In this document: in pieces, positions 21,627 to 29,426 of the stretch
How positions within the stretch are numbered: position 1 is the first letter of the stretch
How the letters are laid out: each line of letters opens with the position of its first letter
From: an uncultured Christensenella sp.
GTDB lineage: Bacteria > Bacillota > Clostridia > Christensenellales > UBA3700
DNA: 40,749 bases
Assembly: GCA_910579785.1 (NCBI GenBank)
Contig: CAJTVJ010000014.1
Location: 1 to 40,749, forward strand
Direction: 5' to 3'
Program-made: the position numbers and the translations under genes
The notes under the pieces: generated by a model
Databases searched by the model: none
Seen by the model: only the letters and a program-made list of their open reading frames with translations
What the model was told of the DNA's origin: nothing

Positions 21627-23651
21627 TTATTTGATTTGAGTGCCTTCCGGAACTATATCGTCGACAAACACGACTTGACATCCGCATGCATTGTTGGTCG
21701 CGGCGACAAGCATACCGTTGCTCGTTACGCCCGTTATTCTGACAGGTTTGAGATTGGCGACGACTATTATCTTCTTGCCGACAAGTTCTTCTGGCTTGTA
21801 ATAATGCTTTATCGACGATACGATAACTCTCTCGCCCTCTCCGTCAAAGAGCGTAAGTTTGTAGCAATTATGCGATTTCCTTATCTCCTGACATTTCAAT
21901 ATTTTGCATACGCGCAAATCTATCTTTTCAAAAGTTTCGAGTTCTACCTCATCCTTTATAGGCGCGACGGGATCGGGCTCTCCGTACTCGACTTTATTTT
22001 CCTCTAAGACTTCTTCTACCGCGTTTTCCGCGTCCTCTTCCTCTTTGGTCTTAGGATATGAGAAATCAAGCAAAGGCAAATAGTTGCTTGGGTCTATCGC
22101 ATACAAGAATAGATAGAGTCTCGGACCTCTCTCCTTGTCTATCAAAAGCTTATATACGTTCTTAAAGAAAGCGCCTTGGAAAGCTTTGAGCTGTTTATCC
22201 TCTGCGGTAAGTCCTCTTATGCGCTTAGGTATTGCATACAACTCCGTCTGCAAGTCGTTGAGGTCGTATCCGCCATTCGTCAAGTATGCGAATAATTGAG
22301 ATATCTCCTGCTTCTCATTCTCGTCAAGGGCGTCGTACACCTCCCAATTACGGGTGGTACGCAACTTGTTCATATCCTTAGGCGAACACTTTTCTAGCCA
22401 ATACTTAGCTCTCTCCAATCTGTCTTTAAACTCTTCGTACTTAAACGGCGTGCCGATCTTCTCAAACACGAGTTCCAACATTTTGAGATTGAAATTGACG
22501 ACCGATCCAAGCTGAACGATGAGCCCCATAGGCACGGGGTTAGGCTCTCTGCCGTCGACGCTGGCAAGCTCGATAATAGACTTGGTCAACTCATTGGCGG
22601 TGCCGTTCTTGACGTCGCTATACATCTTGTCAAATTCAAAATACTGTCTTAGTATGCCGTCGTCAAGGCAGAAATTGAAAGCTTTGAGAGGCTCGTTGCG
22701 TGAATAGAGCCACAAAAGCACTTCCGGCTGATACAGTTTGAGAAGGGTCTCGGGAGTAAGATTGAGGCCGCTCGATCCCGACATCTTGCCGGTCGAAGCT
22801 CCCGAATCGCTTATGCCAATGAATTCATATCCTTGGAATATAGGCGCGTCATACCCGAATATCTGCTTTGAAATATGCTTTGACGTGTCGTAACTTCCGT
22901 TGATACTTGCGTGATCCTTGCCGCCCGGCTCAAAGTCAACGCCCTCGTAGCACCAACGCATAGGCCAATCTATCTTCCAAGCAAGCTTGCAGTTGAAGTC
23001 CTTTGTAAAGTCAAACCTTCCCGAAAAACCGCACTTGCAGCTATACTCCGCCTTAGTGCAATCGTCCGATAAACTCTCTATCTTGGTGGTATCTCTGCCG
23101 CACTTAGGACAGTAAATGCTGACGGGATAATAAGCCTCGCGCTCTCCCTCATGCGCTTCCTGCGTACGGTGTGAGTCGATTATGTCAAAAATCTCGCCTC
23201 TCTTTTTGAGCGCAAGCAAAACCATATCTTTATATTTTCCCGACCTGTACATCTCGGCTTGGTGACGGAATTCCATCTGTATGCCAAACTTTTTGAGCGA
23301 CTCTTCAAATTCTCTCTCAAAATATTCGGCGTAGTTTTTTGCGTCGCTGTCCTTAAACGGATTTGGCACGTCGACGTACGGACAACCGATATATTTCTCC
23401 ATATCGCCGTTGACCTTAGCCACGTTGACAGGCACCTTTCTCATACGGTCAAATTCATCCCAAGAGAAGAGAAGTTTTGCTTTCTTTCCCATTTTTCTCA
23501 AAGATTTTGCTACGAAATAGCTTGTGGCAATATCTCTGAAATTGCCTATGTGAATAGAGCCCGACGGACTTATTCCCGCCGCGCAGACGTATTCTTCTTT
23601 GTCAGGATTTTTCTGTATGATCTTTTGCGCAATAACTTCCGCCCAATGCAT
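21627..23651 (-). CDS. lysS: Class I lysyl-tRNA synthetase with fused C-terminal tRNA-binding domain
   Basis: Charges tRNA-Lys with lysine through a class I Rossmann catalytic domain, unlike the class II enzyme of most bacteria. It has 674 residues. The HIGH motif is HIGN at 34-37 (SPSGSIHIGNFRD) and KMSKS is KMSGS at 289-293. A zinc-type knuckle between them has CPKCG (181-185) and CKCG (205-208). A helical anticodon-binding cage follows, then an acidic linker (EEEDAENAVEEVLEEN) and, from about residue 568, an EMAPII/MetRS-type tRNA-binding domain (FEKIDLRVCKI, GERVIVSSIKHYYKPEEL, VRITGVTSNGMLVAA). Class I LysRS is normally near 500 residues, so the extra domain is a fusion. It is not obviously regulated by a T-box. 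Confidence 0.95.
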   Translation of the reverse strand: MHWAEVIAQKIIQKNPDKEEYVCAAGISPSGSIHIGNFRDIATSYFVAKSLRKMGKKAKLLFSWDEFDRMRKVPVNVAKVNGDMEKYIGCPYVDVPNPFKDSDAKNYAEYFEREFEESLKKFGIQMEFRHQAEMYRSGKYKDMVLLALKKRGEIFDIIDSHRTQEAHEGEREAYYPVSIYCPKCGRDTTKIESLSDDCTKAEYSCKCGFSGRFDFTKDFNCKLAWKIDWPMRWCYEGVDFEPGGKDHASINGSYDTSKHISKQIFGYDAPIFQGYEFIGISDSGASTGKMSGSSGLNLTPETLLKLYQPEVLLWLYSRNEPLKAFNFCLDDGILRQYFEFDKMYSDVKNGTANELTKSIIELASVDGREPNPVPMGLIVQLGSVVNFNLKMLELVFEKIGTPFKYEEFKDRLERAKYWLEKCSPKDMNKLRTTRNWEVYDALDENEKQEISQLFAYLTNGGYDLNDLQTELYAIPKRIRGLTAEDKQLKAFQGAFFKNVYKLLIDKERGPRLYLFLYAIDPSNYLPLLDFSYPKTKEEEDAENAVEEVLEENKVEYGEPDPVAPIKDEVELETFEKIDLRVCKILKCQEIRKSHNCYKLTLFDGEGERVIVSSIKHYYKPEELVGKKIIVVANLKPVRITGVTSNGMLVAATNNACGCQVVFVDDIVPEGTQIK

Positions 23652-23693
23652 AGTTACACCTCGTTTTGTTTACTTTATTTATATATTTAAGTT

Positions 23694-23722
23694 AGTTTAT
23701 CATATTTGAGTATGTTTTTCAA
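23694..23722 (-). promoter_or_regulatory. Likely promoter of the lysyl-tRNA synthetase gene
   Basis: Minus strand TTGAAA (23717-23722), 17-base spacer, TAAACT (23694-23699). The leader to the ATG is only about 35 bases, with ACGAGGTG as ribosome site, leaving no room for a T-box. Confidence 0.6.
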
Positions 23723-23801
23723 CTAAAATAATGCTCACCCATCTAATTATTAATACAATTTGTTGATTTGACCTTTAAATTTCACAGCGAATTCTTTAAT
23801 T

Positions 23802-23852
23802 AGTCCTCAATCTTTGTTGATGTATGACGTCATACGTTGACGGATGAGGACT
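23802..23852 (-). terminator. Nested hairpin overlapping the AraC stop, probable terminator
   Basis: Outer arms AGTCCTCA (23802-23809) and TGAGGACT (23845-23852) enclose a perfect 14-base palindrome GTATGACGTCATAC (23822-23835) that covers the stop codon. The T-rich tail on the minus strand is poor, so it may be an attenuator, a processing site or a protein-binding palindrome. Confidence 0.4.
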
Positions 23853-24675
23853 TTTCAAACCCGTCGGGGAATTTTTTGTTGCGATAAGCTATCGGCGGTA
23901 TTCCCACTATTTTCTTAAAGCATATCGAAAAATACTGCTGGTCGGAAAACGAAAGCTTTTGAGCTATATCGGCGATAGAGAGGGAGCAGTTGTCAAGATA
24001 GACCTTAGCATACTCTATCTTTCTTTCTAAAAAATAGTTGTACGGCGTGATGCCGAAGGCTTGTTTAAACATGTGTATGATATGGTTTTTGGTATAGCCG
24101 AACTGCGCGCTCAAACTCTCCAAAGAAAGCTCGCTTTCCACCATCATATCCAAAGTGTCCTTTATCTGCATAGCAAGGCTCACCTTCTTTACAGACGTCG
24201 CGCTGCCGCGTATTGCGGTAAATATCTCAAAAAGCTTTATGGACACACCGTCGGTGAGTTTCTTATAATTGTTTTTGAAATTTTTGAGATAATAGAGTAT
24301 GTCCTTGAAATAATTGCCTACGTAGCAGTTGGAAAAGAGATAAGTATCCTTTGGCAAATACATATCGACAATCTCCTCCATAAGCCTGCCCTCAAACACG
24401 ACCCAAATCTTGTGCCAACCATTCTTCTTTCCCGAGGAATATCTGTGGTCGCTTCCCTTCTTCAAAAAAAATACGTCGCCGACTTTTGGATAATAGGTCT
24501 TGCCGTCTATCTCCAATATGCCTTCGCCGGAAATTATATATTCAAGCGCCATTATATTGGAATCTTTGCGTTCTACGTTGACGTTGTCCTCTTGTTGGGT
24601 CTCTCCTATCATCCTTATTTTGACAGGAGCGTCCTCGTCGATATAATGCGTAAAGTTTATAAAAAACTCTGCCAT
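23830..24675 (-). CDS. AraC-family transcriptional regulator
   Basis: 281 residues. The N-terminal cupin-type sensing domain includes NIMALEYIISGEGILEIDGKTYYPKVGDVFFLKKGSDHRY; the C-terminal double helix-turn-helix contains LSLESLSAQFGYTKNHIIHMFKQAFGITPYNYFLERKIEYAK and SIADIAQKLSFSDQQYFSICFKKIVGIPPIAYR. I chose the ATG at 24675 because a promoter (24713-24741) lies inside the longer reading, which has no ribosome site. The gene stands alone, with no sugar operon attached, so its target and ligand cannot be read from context. Confidence 0.92.
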   Translation of the reverse strand: MAEFFINFTHYIDEDAPVKIRMIGETQQEDNVNVERKDSNIMALEYIISGEGILEIDGKTYYPKVGDVFFLKKGSDHRYSSGKKNGWHKIWVVFEGRLMEEIVDMYLPKDTYLFSNCYVGNYFKDILYYLKNFKNNYKKLTDGVSIKLFEIFTAIRGSATSVKKVSLAMQIKDTLDMMVESELSLESLSAQFGYTKNHIIHMFKQAFGITPYNYFLERKIEYAKVYLDNCSLSIADIAQKLSFSDQQYFSICFKKIVGIPPIAYRNKKFPDGFEKSSSVNV

Positions 24676-24712
24676 AAAATACTGTCCCACACTCTTAAAT
24701 TTTATATATATC

Positions 24713-24756
24713 AATATAACATTTATTTTAAATAATGGCAAACGTTTTTGGCACAT
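24713..24756 (-). promoter_or_regulatory. Promoter of the AraC gene with LacI-like half-palindrome
   Basis: Minus strand TTGCCA (24736-24741), 17-base spacer, TATATT (24713-24718). The -35 region is part of TGCCAAAAACGTTTGCCA (24735-24752), whose AAACGTTT core resembles LacI/CcpA-type operators. Catabolite control is a guess. Confidence 0.55.
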
Positions 24757-24759
24757 TGC

Positions 24760-24990
24760 TTAAAATTGATAATAATCTAACTTTAAGATATAAATGTGGC
24801 AAAAATTTTACATATATTTATTTGATATTTTTTATAAATATATTGCTATTTACCTCTTTTATAAATAAAAAACATTGCTATCTGACGAAATCTTATAATT
24901 TTAATTTAATTTTTGATATTATTTAGTTTGATATATCGTAAAAGCAAAGAATGTAAAACATAAAATTTATAAAATATTAAGATTTGCATT
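24760..24990. other. AT-rich intergenic stretch, no gene seen
   Basis: Extremely AT-rich DNA between the AraC promoter and the terminator of the ABC transporter operon. A plus-strand reading from 24735 is AT-driven, lacks a ribosome site and gives only a low-complexity Phe/Ile/Asn peptide. I see no RNA gene. Confidence 0.5.
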
Positions 24991-24993
24991 TAA

Positions 24994-25022
24994 AAACGCC
25001 CCGATATAAATCGGAGCGTTTT
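24994..25022 (-). terminator. Terminator of the ABC transporter operon
   Basis: Plus-strand AAACGCCCCGAT-ATAA-ATCGGAGCGTTT forms a strong stem on the minus strand, with T-rich sequence after it. It begins 2 bases past the ATPase stop. Confidence 0.85.
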
Positions 25023-25023
25023 A

Positions 25024-25920
25024 TCAGTTGAGCAACATTCTGTCATTGGCAAATTCTCCGTCGCTGCTCTGCTCAAACTTCAAGAGCAAATCGCTGACCG
25101 TGAGATTTTTCTTTTCCTCGCCGCTGACGTCGTAAATTATATTGCCGTTCATCATCATGATAAGTCTGTTGCCGTATTTGATGGCGTCTTTCATATTGTG
25201 AGTGATCATGACGGTGGTGATGTTGTCCTTGCTCGTCAACTCTTCTGTCAAATTGAGCACCTTGCTTGCAGTCTTAGGGTCGAGTGCCGCCGTATGCTCG
25301 TCCAAAAGCAATACCTTCGGCTTGATAAGCGTCGCCATAAGCAACGTCAACGCCTGTCGCTGACCGCCGGAAAGCAAGCCCACCTTCGTCGTCAATCTGT
25401 CTTCAAGATTGAGGTCAAGCATTTTTAGTTTCTCTCTGAAAATCTCTCTTTCTTCTTTCTTGATATTCCAACGAAGTCCGCGTTTACTGCCGCGCCTGTT
25501 GGCAAGAGCCAAATTCTCTTCAATACTCATATTTGCGGCTGTGCCTACCATAGGGTCTTGGAATACTCTGCCGATCATAGCGGCTCTTTTGTATTCCGGC
25601 ATCTTGGTGATATCCAAACTCGTTGTCTCTGCCGCTTGCTGGGTCTCGTCAACTTGACTGTCGTCTTTCTCAACTGCTTCTTTCTTATTTTTCTTGACAG
25701 ACTTTTTCTTGACCTCAACGCCGTCAATGATTATATTGCCCTCTTCGGGAGGAAATACACCTGCGATTATATTCAGCATCGTCGACTTGCCCGCTCCATT
25801 GCCGCCTATTACTGTGATAAAGTCGCCGTCGTTTATTGTCAAATCAATACCCGTCAACGCTTTCTTCTCGTTGACAGTGCCGATATTAAACGTCTTGTGT
25901 ATGTTTTGAAGTTGCAACAT
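25024..25920 (-). CDS. ABC transporter ATP-binding protein (ABC_sub_bind-type importer)
   Basis: Cytoplasmic motor of the importer. It has 298 residues from the ATG at 25920, chosen because GGAGG sits 6 bases upstream and the longer start lies inside the permease. Walker A is GGNGAGKST (39-47), Q-loop VFQDP, signature LSGGQ (183-187), Walker B KVLLLDEHTAALDP (202-214), and the H-loop is in MITHNM. Between Walker A and the Q-loop, residues 71-103 form a charged insert (KKKSVKKNKKEAVEKDDSQ then VDETQQAAETT) that I do not expect in this family; relatives go straight from the VxxxP region to the RxxxIGRVFQDP segment. The last gene of the four-gene operon. Confidence 0.93.
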   Translation of the reverse strand: MLQLQNIHKTFNIGTVNEKKALTGIDLTINDGDFITVIGGNGAGKSTMLNIIAGVFPPEEGNIIIDGVEVKKKSVKKNKKEAVEKDDSQVDETQQAAETTSLDITKMPEYKRAAMIGRVFQDPMVGTAANMSIEENLALANRRGSKRGLRWNIKKEEREIFREKLKMLDLNLEDRLTTKVGLLSGGQRQALTLLMATLIKPKVLLLDEHTAALDPKTASKVLNLTEELTSKDNITTVMITHNMKDAIKYGNRLIMMMNGNIIYDVSGEEKKNLTVSDLLLKFEQSSDGEFANDRMLLN

Positions 25921-25921
25921 A

Positions 25922-27010
25922 TCACACCTCCTCAACGGAAGAAGCTCCGTTTGCTACCGCATCTTCGGTCTTGCTCAATGCGCTGACATCTGCATCGGCA
26001 GTGACGTTGTCACGCGCAGTCTCTTGATTTGAAGAGCCGTCGCTGCTCTTAGACTTAGGTCCCTTGCCTTTGCCAGCCCTCTTGGCTATCTTTTCTTTAA
26101 TTAGCGGTATGGTAAGGGCAATTACGACAATGACTGCCGTCAACAACTTGACGTACTCCGTATTGATACCTGCCAAATATATAAAGGCGATTATGATACG
26201 GTATATTATACTGCCGACAGCTACGCTGATAAGACGTACCCAGAACGGGAACTTGGCTGAGAATATGCCCTCGCCTATTATGATGGCAGCCAAGCCTGCG
26301 ACTATTGAGCCTACGCCCATTGTGTTGCTTGCATTGCTCTGTTGGAAGGTGACAAATGCGCCTGATAAAGCTACGAAAGCATTGGATATCACCAAGCCCA
26401 ATATCTTGGACGCCTGAGTATTTATACCCTGCGCCTTCGCCATCTTTTCATTATTGCCCGTCGCGCGCATAGCGCTGCCCGTCTCAGTACCGAAAAACCA
26501 ATATATCATACCGATGACTGCGGCAATCGCCAAGATACCTACGATAAATATTATCCAATTTCTGCCTATCGGCATAAACTCTTCAATCTTTGTAAATATA
26601 GTGCCCGTAGAGCCAATGCCCAAGTTGGCTTTGATATTGCCGGAGCCTATACCCATGATGACCATATTTATTGAATAAAGTCCCGTCATAGTCAAAATAC
26701 CCGACAGAATAGGCGCGATTTTAAATTTGGTATTAAGTATACCCGTCACAAGTCCGGCAAGTCCGCCAAGCAGCATAGCGACGATAAGCGCGACTATCGA
26801 CATAAGTATTCCCTCGCCTGCGCCCTTGCTGACAAAGCTTTTGCTGAGCGTCATTATTATCGCTGCGGTCGCACCGCCTGTGGCAAAACTACCCTCGACC
26901 GTCAAATCGGCAAAATCAAGAATACGATAGGATATGTATACGCCTATCGCCATGATTGCCCAAAGCAATCCTTGATTTATACCGCCTAAAAAAGTATCAA
27001 ATATTACCAT
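25922..27010 (-). CDS. ABC transporter permease (ABC_sub_bind-type importer)
   Basis: Inner-membrane channel, 362 residues with about nine or ten hydrophobic segments, of the branched-chain/sugar permease class (BPD_transp_2). It opens GGINQGLLWAIMAIGVYISYRILDFADLTVEGSFATGGATAA, the usual signature of permeases linked to ABC_sub_bind proteins. The ATG at 27010 is preceded by AAGGAAAAG. A hydrophilic C-terminal tail after residue about 312 (AGKGKGPKSKSSDGSSNQET then ARDN...) is low complexity, like the insert in the partner ATPase; the two may touch. It ends 1 base before the ATPase start. Confidence 0.93.
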   Translation of the reverse strand: MVIFDTFLGGINQGLLWAIMAIGVYISYRILDFADLTVEGSFATGGATAAIIMTLSKSFVSKGAGEGILMSIVALIVAMLLGGLAGLVTGILNTKFKIAPILSGILTMTGLYSINMVIMGIGSGNIKANLGIGSTGTIFTKIEEFMPIGRNWIIFIVGILAIAAVIGMIYWFFGTETGSAMRATGNNEKMAKAQGINTQASKILGLVISNAFVALSGAFVTFQQSNASNTMGVGSIVAGLAAIIIGEGIFSAKFPFWVRLISVAVGSIIYRIIIAFIYLAGINTEYVKLLTAVIVVIALTIPLIKEKIAKRAGKGKGPKSKSSDGSSNQETARDNVTADADVSALSKTEDAVANGASSVEEV

Positions 27011-27027
27011 TTTCTTTTCCTTAAAGT

Positions 27028-27048
27028 GCGGACGGCATGACCGTCCGC
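27028..27048 (-). terminator. Intra-operon hairpin before the permease
   Basis: GCGGACGG-CATGA-CCGTCCGC (27028-27048), followed on the minus strand only by ACTTTAAGG, so a weak terminator or RNA-stabilising stem. Such stems commonly raise the yield of a binding protein over the membrane part. Confidence 0.6.
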
Positions 27049-27079
27049 AACTGTAATTCTTCAATTATTATAAATATTG

Positions 27080-28042
27080 TTATTTATTTTTTTTATCCAA
27101 TACTGACTGCGGAATGGTGAAGCCCAATTCCTTAGCGATATTTTCGTTGATGGAAATCTCAAAAGCAGAAGGATCCTCATATCCAACTTCCTTAGGAGTC
27201 TTTTTGCCGGTGATTATTTCGTATGCCATTTCGCCGGCTCTCACTCCTATTGCATAATAATCAACGCCGTACGTAGCAATACCGCACTTATCGTTCATGC
27301 CGCTCTCTCCGCATACGACAGGCAGCTTTGCCTGTGTTGACATATTAAAGCTGTGCACAGTATCGGGAGCCGCCGCCAACTTGTTGTCGGTAGGAATATA
27401 CACGCAATCTACGCCTTGACTTTGGAACCTCTTAAATACGTTCTGCACGTCGTCAGTCTCAGAAATACCGCCGTCAACGTATTCAATACCCTTGCTTTCC
27501 ATATATTTTTTAGCAATATCTCTTTGGATATTAGAATTAGGCTCGCTTGTCGTATACATAACGCCGAATTTGTCGGCATTGGGAACAAGCTCCAACATCA
27601 AATCAATTTGCTTTGCTATGTCGTTCATATCAGTAGTGCCTGCCACCATATCGTTGACAAGATCCGCCTCGGTTGCCGAAGTCACAGCGCTGAATACCAT
27701 AGGTATCTGCGTATTTTTGATTTCTGAAAGCACTGCTTGCGCCGAAGGAGTAGCAATAGCAAATATCATATCTACTCGTTGATTTACAAGAGTCTGCGCC
27801 GCAGTCGTATTTGCAGAAACGTCGCCGCCTGCATTGTTGTTTTTAAATTTAACCGTCTTTCCGTCAGCGGCAAGAAGCTCGGTGAGCTTAGCTCTAAAAC
27901 CTTTGTTAGTCTGGTCAAGAGCCACGTGCTGAACGTGCTGTACTATTCCCACATTATAATCGGCAGGCGTACACGCCGTAAACATAGCCGCCGTACATGC
28001 AATAATTGCGATAAGCATAACGGCAATGATGATTTTTTTCAT
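27080..28042 (-). CDS. ABC transporter substrate-binding lipoprotein (ABC_sub_bind), second
   Basis: 320 residues. The signal peptide is MKKIIIAVMLIAIIACTAAM with lipobox FTAC; Cys24 is the expected lipidated residue. The mature part matches ABC_sub_bind (PF04392): YNVGIVQHVQHVALDQTNKGF at the start, VDMIFAIATPSAQAVLS, IPMVFSAVTSATEADLV, FGVMYTTSEPNSN, and VDCVYIPTDNKLA. Family members bind amino acids or similar small molecules (for example tryptophan in TrpX); the ligand here is unknown. It is the nearer of two tandem binding proteins to the permease. Confidence 0.93.
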   Translation of the reverse strand: MKKIIIAVMLIAIIACTAAMFTACTPADYNVGIVQHVQHVALDQTNKGFRAKLTELLAADGKTVKFKNNNAGGDVSANTTAAQTLVNQRVDMIFAIATPSAQAVLSEIKNTQIPMVFSAVTSATEADLVNDMVAGTTDMNDIAKQIDLMLELVPNADKFGVMYTTSEPNSNIQRDIAKKYMESKGIEYVDGGISETDDVQNVFKRFQSQGVDCVYIPTDNKLAAAPDTVHSFNMSTQAKLPVVCGESGMNDKCGIATYGVDYYAIGVRAGEMAYEIITGKKTPKEVGYEDPSAFEISINENIAKELGFTIPQSVLDKKNK

Positions 28043-28088
28043 AATATACTCCTTTTTGAGAATTTTCTCTCCTTATTCCATATAATAA

Positions 28089-28108
28089 ACGGACGCAAAA
28101 GCATCCGT
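28089..28108 (-). terminator. Hairpin between the two binding-protein genes
   Basis: ACGGACGC-AAAA-GCATCCGT (28089-28108) with one mismatch; on the minus strand it is followed by TTATTATA. It is probably a partial terminator giving more of the first binding protein. Confidence 0.6.
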
Positions 28109-28124
28109 ATTATTTTTTGCATAA

Positions 28125-29213
28125 TTAAGCAGCTTGCGCCAAATCCTTTACGCTTTGAGGAATTTCAAAGCCGATGTCTTTTGCCACTTGCTCGTTGACG
28201 ACGTACTTACCCTTAGAAAAGTCAGTCTTAAATTCGCTGTAAGTAGTCTGCTTACCGTTGACAAGGATTTCAAATACTTCTTTTGCAGCCTGCGCGCCGA
28301 GCGCATAATTGTCGCATGCGTACGTCGCAACGCCGAAATAGCTGTTCATTCTTATATCGCCGCATACTATCGGCATGTTGGCAACTTCTCTTTTTTCTAT
28401 TCCGTTGGCGCTTGTATATATATTTGTATTGGCTCTTTGATGTATCTTAGGTCCGTTGGCAAACAAACCCAAAGTGTTGTCGACAGGCACGAACACGCAA
28501 CCGACTTTATGATCGTTTTTCAACTCGTTGAGTCCGTCTTTGACAAAAGTATCGTGAGTCTTCTCTTCATTCTTGTTATATCTGTATATCGCAACTTCAT
28601 ATCCGAGTTCTTTGATATATTGCTCTGCGATCTTTACTTGAAGGTCTTGATTTATTTCCGCCTTGGTCTTATTTTCGCTGACCTTAACGACGCTGCCGTC
28701 CTCGCCCAACTTGTCTGTCGTGCAATAAAGTATGCCGAGCGTCTTATTTTCTGAATTTGCAACCAACATTGTCATCAAATCTATTTGTCTTTGCACCTGC
28801 ACCTTCAAGTCTTCTTCTTGCAGATTTCTATCCGAAATAGCAGAATGTGCAAACACGGTAGGTATCTCGCTTGCGACTTTCACCGCCGCGTCCTTTGACG
28901 ATTGAGATATCGCCAAGATAGCATTGACTTTTTTCTTGCTCATTTCAGCCGCGTTCTTTTCCTCGCTCTCGGCTATTTTCTCCGCGTCGTCTCCGCCGGA
29001 CTTTCTGTAAACGTAAGACACTTTTTTGCCTGCTCCGCGCATGAGCTCGGTCATAGTCTCTCTAAAACCTCTCATTACTTCATCAGAAGACATGTGTTCG
29101 GAATTTTCCATTATTCCTATCGTATAATCTGCCTTTTGACATCCTGCAAAAGCAAAAATTGAAGTCGTCAATATAGCGACCAGTAAAATTGTGACGGCGA
29201 TTTTTTTCTTCAT
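28125..29213 (-). CDS. ABC transporter substrate-binding lipoprotein (ABC_sub_bind), first
   Basis: 362 residues, the first gene of the operon and a diverged paralogue of the next. Signal peptide MKKKIAVTILLVAILTTSIF with lipobox FAGC; Cys25 is the lipidated residue. The mature part starts YTIGIMENSEHMSSDEVMRGF, equivalent to VGIVQHVQHVALDQTNKGF of the other protein. It has larger insertions, a Lys/Glu-rich loop (ENKTKAEINQDLQ) and a helix with KIAESEEKNAAEMSKKK. Pocket residues at the equivalent of 'HVQHVALD' are replaced (ENSEHMSSD), so a different ligand is likely. A consensus promoter precedes it. Confidence 0.92.
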   Translation of the reverse strand: MKKKIAVTILLVAILTTSIFAFAGCQKADYTIGIMENSEHMSSDEVMRGFRETMTELMRGAGKKVSYVYRKSGGDDAEKIAESEEKNAAEMSKKKVNAILAISQSSKDAAVKVASEIPTVFAHSAISDRNLQEEDLKVQVQRQIDLMTMLVANSENKTLGILYCTTDKLGEDGSVVKVSENKTKAEINQDLQVKIAEQYIKELGYEVAIYRYNKNEEKTHDTFVKDGLNELKNDHKVGCVFVPVDNTLGLFANGPKIHQRANTNIYTSANGIEKREVANMPIVCGDIRMNSYFGVATYACDNYALGAQAAKEVFEILVNGKQTTYSEFKTDFSKGKYVVNEQVAKDIGFEIPQSVKDLAQAA

Positions 29214-29269
29214 AATATCTCCTCTATCTCCAAAGACGTCGAACTTATCAACCTTCTTTGTTATTATAT

Positions 29270-29298
29270 ATTTTACATATTTTAAAAGCGATTGTCAA
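29270..29298 (-). promoter_or_regulatory. Promoter of the ABC transporter operon
   Basis: Minus strand TTGACA (29293-29298), 17-base spacer, TAAAAT (29270-29275), about 57 bases before the first binding-protein ATG. The malic enzyme gene is divergent across this 213-base gap. Confidence 0.7.
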
Positions 29299-29426
29299 TA
29301 TAATGATTATTATATTTAGAATATTTACAAATTTTATCATAATTTTTCCAAAAGTATTTGATTTTATTTCCAAAATTTCAAAAGTATGTTAGAATTATAT
29401 AAATCGTATTTTAGGAGACCACGATA

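Noticed and set aside
23652..23720. T-box upstream of the lysyl-tRNA synthetase
   Set aside because: The leader is only about 35 bases after the likely promoter and lacks the T-box core TGGNACCGCG.
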